From positions 1 through 11,018 of the forward strand of contig JAEEGW010000388.1 of assembly GCA_016280525.1 (NCBI GenBank): a stretch of DNA of 11,018 nucleotides, given 5' to 3'. Position numbers and translations under genes: made by a program. Of the stretch, positions 7,492 through 11,018 are shown one piece after another (the first letter of the stretch is position 1; the number at the start of each line of letters is the position of its first letter). This stretch comes from Clostridiales bacterium. GTDB lineage: Bacteria > Bacillota > Clostridia > Oscillospirales > CAG-272. The notes beneath the pieces are model-generated. The model saw nothing but the letters and a program-made list of their open reading frames with translations. It was not told the origin of the DNA and ran no database searches.

Positions 7492-8242
7492 CAGCAAACA
7501 CTGAAATTTTATTAAGCATAAATTCAGCATATTTACCGGATAATCCCGCGTCGTATACGACGCTTTCATTTTTTGTATATTCATTCAGCGCGTTTTGTAT
7601 CAGGCTGTGAAACTCGGGCGGCAGATTTAAAAGCGCCCATTCTCCGCCCTCTTTTTTTGATAAGACGGCCTCTTCTCTGCAGTACGCCAGAACTCTTGCA
7701 AGATTAAGAATGACGTACGGCGGGTTTTCCGTAATATCGTCGCGCGCTTCTTCCACGTCAAACCATATCGAATCAAAATAATCACGTTTCGGCACTATAC
7801 CGAAAACGTCTTCTATCGGCAGACCGTATAAGCATTTGCCTCTGTTGCGTATTATCGTAAAATGCGCGGCAAGGTCCTTGTCCGTACCGTTCATTTCTCT
7901 GATATATTCCTCGGGATCTTCATTATACCAGTCAAGATGTCCGGCTGAAAAATGAAGCTCGTACGGCGTGGGATAAACGAACGGATCGCAGACTTCTTTT
8001 CTGACGATGCTCATTTCTATTCCCTTAGGCGGCGCGATATTATTTAACTCAACGACCGTTTTCATAAACTCGCACTTGTCGTCGTCAGACATTTTATCAT
8101 ATATGATAACTATCAGATCAACGTCGCTTTTTACCGGGTTGAAACAGCCCATAACCGAAGAGCCGTGAAGATACACGCCGCAAAGGTTATCTTTTAATAT
8201 TTCTTTTGACTTGTTTACGAATTTGTTTAAAAGCTCTGTCAT
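7469..8242 (-). CDS. AadA/ANT-like nucleotidyltransferase
   Basis: From the ATG at 8242 the protein has 257 residues, matching the 260 or so of AadA-type aminoglycoside adenylyltransferases. The nucleotidyltransferase core is HGSSVMGCFNPVKSDVDLIV (26-45) with metal-binding Asp40 and Asp42; Glu76 in GIEMSIV aligns with the AadA catalytic Glu. The helical C-terminal half (LAAHFTIIRNRGKCLYG, then VILNLARVLAYCREEAVLSKKEGGEWAL split over 177-204) follows the AadA C-terminal domain pattern. An in-frame ATG at 8323 would give 284 residues but overlaps the upstream gene by 77 nt, and that extension has no family counterpart. The chosen start lies 4 nt after the upstream stop. Related proteins adenylylate streptomycin/spectinomycin, but many chromosomal homologues have unknown substrates, so resistance is not claimed. 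Confidence 0.8.
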   Translation of the reverse strand: MTELLNKFVNKSKEILKDNLCGVYLHGSSVMGCFNPVKSDVDLIVIIYDKMSDDDKCEFMKTVVELNNIAPPKGIEMSIVRKEVCDPFVYPTPYELHFSAGHLDWYNEDPEEYIREMNGTDKDLAAHFTIIRNRGKCLYGLPIEDVFGIVPKRDYFDSIWFDVEEARDDITENPPYVILNLARVLAYCREEAVLSKKEGGEWALLNLPPEFHSLIQNALNEYTKNESVVYDAGLSGKYAEFMLNKISVFAVDFYKGI

Positions 8243-8246
8243 TTCC

Positions 8247-10034
8247 TTATTTCTTCTCATGTTTGATTTGATCATTATAGCACCCGTCGTCCCAGCGCTT
8301 ATTAAAAGCTTTATATTTCTCAACTTCTATCATTGCGCTCCAGAACTCTGGATTCCTATATGCCTCCTTTAGCTTTTTGAATTGATTTTTGATTTTGACC
8401 GTATTGATCAGTACAGACGCAAACCTTAAGGAAAGAATACCTGATACGGTGCTCGTAAAAACGTATGCCCAGCTCAGTTCCGCGCCTGTTCTGTTTTGAA
8501 TCAGTCGTATGATAACTATAACGGCAACAAGAGCGGCAGCGGCAATAATAAGCGGCAGATATGCGCGGAACGGAACACGCAGATTCTTTTTGGCAACGAT
8601 CTCTTTCCGCGTGATGCCTTCTTCAAGAATTTTACTTTCCATTCTGCGCAGATCGCGGTACTTGTCCGTGCCGCTGATACGCGCCGTAATATTCAAGGAT
8701 ATGATATCGCTCCTCTCTCTTTCCGCAGGCGTATGATCTGCCAAGCGTCCGCTCAGCTCGCGCAGCGCTTCTTTTTCGTCAGCCCACGCCTTTATGACGG
8801 CAGGATCCGTCGCATCAAGCCGCGTGAGCGCAGCCTCGCGGATCTGTTCGTCGGAAGGATATTCCCCGGTGTCAACCATCCGTGCGAGACGTTCCTCAAG
8901 AGGCGGCAGTTCCGCAGGCTTGGTGTGGTGTATTTCCGACTGATAATCAATCTTTACTTCTTCCTCTTTTACGAAAAATACTCCCTGAACGCTTTTTCCG
9001 AGCATCAGCAAAAACGCAGTCCGATCACGCGTTTTTAATAGCTTCCTAACATCCAGGAAGGGACAGGTACACAGTACGGTTCCGGCTCTTTCAAAGCATA
9101 TCTCCAGCGTGGTACCGTCATCCGCACCGGGCAGTACCGAAAGTACTCTGTCCTTCACCAGCGTACCGTTTTTCATCAGCCGACGGTACGTCCGGGCTTT
9201 GATCGGATTCAAAATACGCCTCCTTGTAAGTTTGCGACGCTTGAAGTAAAAGATAAATGCGAACGCAACAGTAGGAACGATCCATAAAAGAGGCCAGAAT
9301 AAAATACTGTTGAGCAACGCTACGCTATAGCCGATAACACGGATTATTATCAAAAGAACCGTCACGCCTGTACTTATCACCATGGACTTCAGGCTTGCGC
9401 AGACCGATTCTACCGTCGGTGTTTCGCTCTGATCCATAAAACAGGGAATCGGACCGCAGAATCGCAAATCCGGTTTCTCAAGCCGCGCGGAAAGCGCCGG
9501 CTGCTCGGTCCGCTCCTTTATGTATTTTTCCAGCGTGTCAGAAGCGGCATCCGTTTTCCGCGGCAGGAAAGATATGATGAAAAGACTGATCGCAATGGCG
9601 ATCGGCGCGACAGTCAGCCCGCCAAAACCGAACAATATAACGTTTGTGTCCGAGGCACCGCTCAGCTTAGCCACTAAAAGCCAAACAGCTATAAAGACCG
9701 CAAGCAGCAAAAAAGCTAACGCATCGTACCGTAATTCCCGATCAACGCGTTTTTTATATGCTTTACGGAGCTCATCGCCGGAAGCGGCAGGGAACTCTTC
9801 GACCGTTTCCTTCGTCAACTGAATACTTCGTTCTTCATCAAACGTAATGATTTTTGCAAGTATCAGCGCGGCAACCGTGACTGCCAAAAGCACAAAAAAA
9901 GTTAACAAGGATGAACCAAAGGAACAAATATAGAACATCAGCATCAGCACCCAGAAGACGATATAATGTATAAAGTATCGTTTCAGCCTCGCCCCATATA
10001 ACACGTACTTTTTCTTTTTCATCGGATTAAACAT
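8247..10034 (-). CDS. Polytopic membrane protein of unknown function
   Basis: I do not recognise this 595-residue protein. It has about eight hydrophobic segments: two near 21-62, two near 103-156, two near 216-264 and two near 490-545. A large soluble part (about 266-485) lies between the sixth and seventh. This part begins with an Arg/Lys-rich stretch (KRRKLTRRRILNPIKARTYR), holds a probable small beta-rich domain (about 289-360, NGTLVKDRVLSV...GVFFVKEEEV), then helical charged sequence. By the positive-inside rule the soluble part is probably cytoplasmic. There is no signal peptide. ATG 10034 is preceded by GAGGAGAAGAA, a good ribosome binding site; a second Met at residue 5 has none. The last residues (GCYNDQIKHEKK) are encoded by DNA resembling this gene's own promoter/leader. 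It is probably transcribed with the nucleotidyltransferase. Confidence 0.82.
   Translation of the reverse strand: MFNPMKKKKYVLYGARLKRYFIHYIVFWVLMLMFYICSFGSSLLTFFVLLAVTVAALILAKIITFDEERSIQLTKETVEEFPAASGDELRKAYKKRVDRELRYDALAFLLLAVFIAVWLLVAKLSGASDTNVILFGFGGLTVAPIAIAISLFIISFLPRKTDAASDTLEKYIKERTEQPALSARLEKPDLRFCGPIPCFMDQSETPTVESVCASLKSMVISTGVTVLLIIIRVIGYSVALLNSILFWPLLWIVPTVAFAFIFYFKRRKLTRRRILNPIKARTYRRLMKNGTLVKDRVLSVLPGADDGTTLEICFERAGTVLCTCPFLDVRKLLKTRDRTAFLLMLGKSVQGVFFVKEEEVKIDYQSEIHHTKPAELPPLEERLARMVDTGEYPSDEQIREAALTRLDATDPAVIKAWADEKEALRELSGRLADHTPAERERSDIISLNITARISGTDKYRDLRRMESKILEEGITRKEIVAKKNLRVPFRAYLPLIIAAAALVAVIVIIRLIQNRTGAELSWAYVFTSTVSGILSLRFASVLINTVKIKNQFKKLKEAYRNPEFWSAMIEVEKYKAFNKRWDDGCYNDQIKHEKK
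8274..8279 (-). promoter_or_regulatory. Possible internal -10 element before the AadA-like gene
   Basis: On the minus strand TGC-TATAAT forms an extended -10 inside the end of the membrane protein gene. There is no clear -35 at 17 bp. If active it would start transcription near 8267 with a leader of about 25 nt to the ATG at 8242. Confidence 0.35.
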
Positions 10035-10065
10035 TTCTTCTCCTCATATCTGATTTGATGATTTT

Positions 10066-10094
10066 ATTATAACGGAAAAGTATGAATTTTTCAA
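10066..10094 (-). promoter_or_regulatory. Promoter of the membrane protein and nucleotidyltransferase pair
   Basis: On the minus strand TTGAAA (10089-10094), a 17-bp spacer and TATAAT (10066-10071) fit sigma-A. The predicted start is near 10059 and the leader contains GAGGAG at good spacing to ATG 10034. Confidence 0.78.
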
Positions 10095-10106
10095 TAGGTT
10101 CATATT

Positions 10107-10139
10107 GTTTTCTTAACGCTGCTTCGAATCCCTGTTATG
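10107..10139. repeat. 33-bp direct repeat, copy 1
   Basis: It is identical over 33 bp to 10254-10286, with unlike flanks on both sides. It runs from GTTTTCTTAACG to CCCTGTTATG and contains TTCGAATCCCTGT, the T-loop/T-stem sequence also present in the neighbouring tRNA-Ser. It opens repeat module 1. Confidence 0.95.
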
Positions 10140-10164
10140 TAATTGAAACGAAAGACAGGGATTC
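10126..10164. repeat. Inverted-repeat module 1 (tRNA 3'-end mimic)
   Basis: GAATCCCTGT (10126-10135) faces ACAGGGATTC (10155-10164) across 19 nt that contain no further hairpin. The right arm is preceded by GAAAG, so it copies 15 nt of the tRNA-Ser 3' end (GAAAGACAGGGATTC). It is the shortest of three such modules and lacks a terminator-like core. Confidence 0.9.
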
Positions 10165-10169
10165 TTCTT

Positions 10170-10221
10170 GGATTTTGCAAGGCATGAGTACAGACTTCAT
10201 TCTCGGTGCCTTGCAAAATCC
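10170..10221. repeat. 15-bp perfect hairpin between modules 1 and 2
   Basis: GGATTTTGCAAGGCA (10170-10184) is perfectly complementary to 10207-10221 across a 22-nt loop, which itself can close with a GAG/CTC pairing. No U-tract follows on either strand, so it is not an ordinary terminator. It could be the conserved body of a palindromic mobile repeat or a small structured RNA. Confidence 0.9.
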
Positions 10222-10235
10222 TTCGGTCACCGCTA

Positions 10236-10258
10236 AAAACGCTCCCCCGGAGCGTTTT
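10236..10258. repeat. 10-bp hairpin with CCC loop, copy A
   Basis: AAAACGCTCC pairs perfectly with GGAGCGTTTT around CCC (GGG on the minus strand). On the minus strand the stem ends in a run of five T, so it may terminate transcription there. It has the same stem length, loop and TCC-CCC-GGA core as 10392-10414 but different outer arms, and its 3' arm overlaps direct-repeat copy 2. Confidence 0.9.
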
Positions 10259-10286
10259 CTTAACGCTGCTTCGAATCCCTGTTATG
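10254..10286. repeat. 33-bp direct repeat, copy 2
   Basis: This is a perfect copy of 10107-10139, displaced by 147 bp. It opens repeat module 2. After copy 1 the sequence continues TAATTG and after copy 2 AAGTTG, so the identity ends sharply. Confidence 0.95.
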
Positions 10287-10353
10287 AAGTTGGCGAAAAA
10301 TCAAAAAGGACGTCTGCGACGTCCTTTTTGATTTTACGGAAAGACAGGGATTC
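10273..10353. repeat. Inverted-repeat module 2 enclosing an 18-bp hairpin
   Basis: GAATCCCTGT (10273-10282) faces ACAGGGATTC (10344-10353). The right arm belongs to an 18-nt exact copy (10337-10354) of the tRNA-Ser 3' end at 10492-10509, including the discriminator base. Between the arms lies the long hairpin at 10297-10335. The order tRNA 3' end, terminator, inverted tRNA 3' end matches that at the real tRNA. Confidence 0.92.
10297..10335. terminator. 18-bp perfect hairpin, bidirectional terminator-like
   Basis: AAAATCAAAAAGGACGTC (10297-10314) pairs perfectly with 10318-10335 around a TGC loop. The GGACGTC core with flanking A and T runs looks like an intrinsic terminator on both strands. 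No gene ends directly before it; its position corresponds to the terminator after the real tRNA-Ser, which also starts with GGACG. Confidence 0.85.
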
Positions 10354-10391
10354 GGTCTCGCGCCTCGACGGCGCTCGGTCTTCCGCGGCTC

Positions 10392-10414
10392 TTGACTGTC
10401 CCCCGGACAGTCAA
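10392..10414. repeat. 10-bp hairpin with CCC loop, copy B
   Basis: TTGACTGTCC pairs perfectly with GGACAGTCAA around CCC, in the spacer between modules 2 and 3. It matches the geometry of 10236-10258, but its outer arms differ while keeping full pairing. The preceding 10355-10390 is GC-rich, with a small GCGCC/GGCGC stem. Confidence 0.9.
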
Positions 10415-10430
10415 TTCACTACCGCTCCCC

Positions 10431-10511
10431 TTCGAATCCCTGTCTTTCTTTTCGCCGCAAAAAAGGACGCCTTTTGGCGTCCTCTTTGTGGCGGAAAGAC
10501 AGGGATTCGAA
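10431..10511. repeat. Inverted-repeat module 3, joined to the tRNA-Ser 3' end
   Basis: TTCGAATCCCTGTCTTTC (10431-10448) is an 18-bp inverted copy of 10494-10511, which is the T-arm and acceptor part of the functional tRNA-Ser. The tRNA terminator lies between the arms, and inner CGCC/GGCG blocks also pair. A read-through tRNA transcript could therefore pair its own T-arm/acceptor strand with this downstream copy and compete with cloverleaf folding. Confidence 0.93.
10459..10483 (-). terminator. Intrinsic terminator of tRNA-Ser
   Basis: On the minus strand AGGACGCC pairs with GGCGTCCT (8 bp) around AAAA, followed by further T residues. It lies 5 nt after the encoded CCA. Confidence 0.88.
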
Positions 10512-10580
10512 CCCTGGAAGCGGTATTAGCGCTTACACGATTTCCAGTCGTGCGCCTTAGACCAACTCAGCCATCTTTCC
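10489..10580 (-). tRNA. tRNA-Ser (anticodon GGA), CCA encoded
   Basis: The 92-nt sequence folds as a class II tRNA. The acceptor stem is GGAAAGA (10574-10580) with TCTTTCC (10493-10499), the discriminator is G (10492) and CCA is encoded (10489-10491). The anticodon stem CACGA/TCGTG encloses CTGGAAA, giving anticodon GGA (10543-10545), which reads UCC and UCU. The long variable arm (stem AAGCG/CGCTT) is typical of tRNA-Ser. The T-arm is CAGGG-TTCGAAT-CCCTG. It has its own promoter and terminator. Copies of its 3' end form the repeat cluster next to it, so tRNA scans may report false partial hits there. Confidence 0.97.
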
Positions 10581-10618
10581 ATAGCCGTTTGCTCATGCTT
10601 TTATTCACGTGCGGATGC

Positions 10619-10647
10619 AGTATACCATACTTTTATCAAAAAATCAA
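10619..10647 (-). promoter_or_regulatory. Promoter of tRNA-Ser
   Basis: On the minus strand TTGATT (10642-10647), a 17-bp spacer and TATACT (10619-10624) preceded by TGG (extended -10) give a predicted start near 10612. The pre-tRNA would carry a 5' leader of about 32 nt. Confidence 0.75.
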
Positions 10648-10695
10648 GTGTTTTTTAAAAAAAACAGAAAAAATTTAAAAAAATGCTTTTTCATA

Positions 10696-10723
10696 TTGCA
10701 ATTTCCGAATTTTATGGTAGAAT
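10696..10723 (+). promoter_or_regulatory. Promoter of the ThuA-domain gene
   Basis: TTGCAA (10696-10701), a 16-bp spacer and TAGAAT (10718-10723) preceded by TGG (extended -10) lie about 30 bp before the start codon. The promoter is divergent from that of tRNA-Ser; the A/T-rich stretch 10648-10690 separates the two. Confidence 0.72.
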
Positions 10724-10752
10724 ATATACAAATAAACTAAGCGGAGGATATT

Positions 10753-11018
10753 ATGAAAGTAACGGTCTGGAACGAAAACGTTCATGAAAAGCTCGATCCC
10801 AATATTATGAAGATATATCCCGGAGGGCTGCACGAATTTATCGCCGGATTTCTCAGATGCGACGATATTGAAGTCCGCACGGCGACACTCGATATGCCGG
10901 AATGCGGTCTTACCGACGAGGTGCTTGCCGACACGGACGTGCTTATCTGGTGGGGGCACATCAAACACGGCGACGTACCGGACGAGATAATAGACAGAGT
11001 TCAAAGATACGTGCTCTC
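10753..11018 (+). CDS. ThuA-domain protein (trehalose-utilisation type), N-terminal part only
   Basis: The frame starts at ATG 10753, has GCGGAGG 5 nt upstream, and stays open for 88 codons to the right edge, so the gene is cut by the window. The N-terminus reads MKVTVWNENVHEKLDP, then IYPGGLHEFIAGFL, EVRTATLDMPECGLTDEVL and DTDVLIWWGHIKHGDVPD. This is the ThuA class I glutamine-amidotransferase-like fold, with the conserved VTVWNE, IYP-G-H and LIWWGH segments. ThuA proteins are linked to uptake or breakdown of trehalose and related disaccharides, although their chemical activity is poorly defined. The neighbouring genes to the right, which would show the sugar pathway, are outside the window. 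Confidence 0.92.
   Translation, partial: MKVTVWNENVHEKLDPNIMKIYPGGLHEFIAGFLRCDDIEVRTATLDMPECGLTDEVLADTDVLIWWGHIKHGDVPDEIIDRVQRYVL

Noticed and set aside
7469..8242. Calling this gene an aminoglycoside-resistance determinant
   Set aside because: The catalytic pattern fits AadA-type enzymes, but substrate cannot be read from sequence and many chromosomal relatives have no shown resistance activity.
8243..8323. Longer N-terminus of the AadA-like protein starting at 8323
   Set aside because: It overlaps the membrane protein gene by 77 nt, lacks a ribosome binding site, and extends beyond the usual family N-terminus.
10107..10354. Additional truncated tRNA-Ser genes
   Set aside because: Only the T-arm/acceptor 3' portion (10-18 nt) is present in each copy; no D-arm, anticodon arm or variable arm can be found.
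10107..10511. CRISPR array
   Set aside because: Repeats are too few, too far apart (about 150 bp) and inverted, the spacers contain hairpins, and no cas gene is present.
10082..10678. Plus-strand open frame of 198 codons across the repeat cluster
   Set aside because: It runs through the inverted repeats and antisense to the tRNA-Ser, has no ribosome binding site, and its peptide repeats simply reflect the repeated DNA.
10675..11004. Minus-strand open frame of 109 codons at the right edge
   Set aside because: It is antisense to the ThuA-domain gene, which has clear homology, a promoter and a ribosome binding site.

Overview
The window looks like chromosomal DNA from an uncultured Clostridia-type Bacillota. 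The evidence is purine-rich ribosome binding sites, sigma-A-like promoters with TGn-extended -10 boxes, a Gram-positive-type lipoprotein, a long-form HPF, and a tRNA-Ser(GGA) with encoded CCA. The species cannot be named from this sequence. Every protein gene except the last is on the minus strand, so they are best read from right to left.

Minus-strand layout, right to left. A tRNA-Ser(GGA) (10489-10580) has its own promoter and terminator. Beyond it lies about 400 bp of non-coding DNA (10107-10488) made of nested inverted repeats that copy the tRNA 3' end. Next come an unrecognised polytopic membrane protein (8247-10034) and an AadA-like nucleotidyltransferase (7469-8242), separated by 4 nt. 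Then come long-form HPF (6808-7335, two candidate promoters) and a NagZ-type glycoside hydrolase family 3 enzyme (5716-6711). A strong promoter overlapping the nagZ stop codon starts a compact unit: thyA (4839-5669), folA (4316-4828), an MreB-family gene (3297-4295) and a solute-binding lipoprotein (1803-3275). This unit ends at a clear intrinsic terminator (1766-1791). Finally, a secreted leucine-rich-repeat plus Ig-like surface protein (1-1671) runs off the left edge. On the plus strand, a ThuA-domain gene starts at 10753 and runs off the right edge.

Functionally, thyA and folA are a classic pair: ThyA consumes methylene-tetrahydrofolate and releases dihydrofolate, which DHFR reduces again. 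NagZ recycles peptidoglycan and MreB directs wall synthesis. HPF dimerises ribosomes in stationary phase. The membrane protein and nucleotidyltransferase form a separate, less typical pair whose control regions resemble each other.

The most unusual part is the tRNA-associated repeat cluster. Three modules, spaced about 147-161 bp apart, each carry GAATCCCTGT facing its inverted copy, which is the T-arm/acceptor sequence of the adjacent tRNA-Ser. Two of the modules enclose a terminator-grade hairpin. The spacers carry further hairpins, two of which keep the same 10-bp stem and CCC loop with different outer arm sequences. This could be a palindromic repeat family, stacked attachment-site remnants, or a structured RNA locus.
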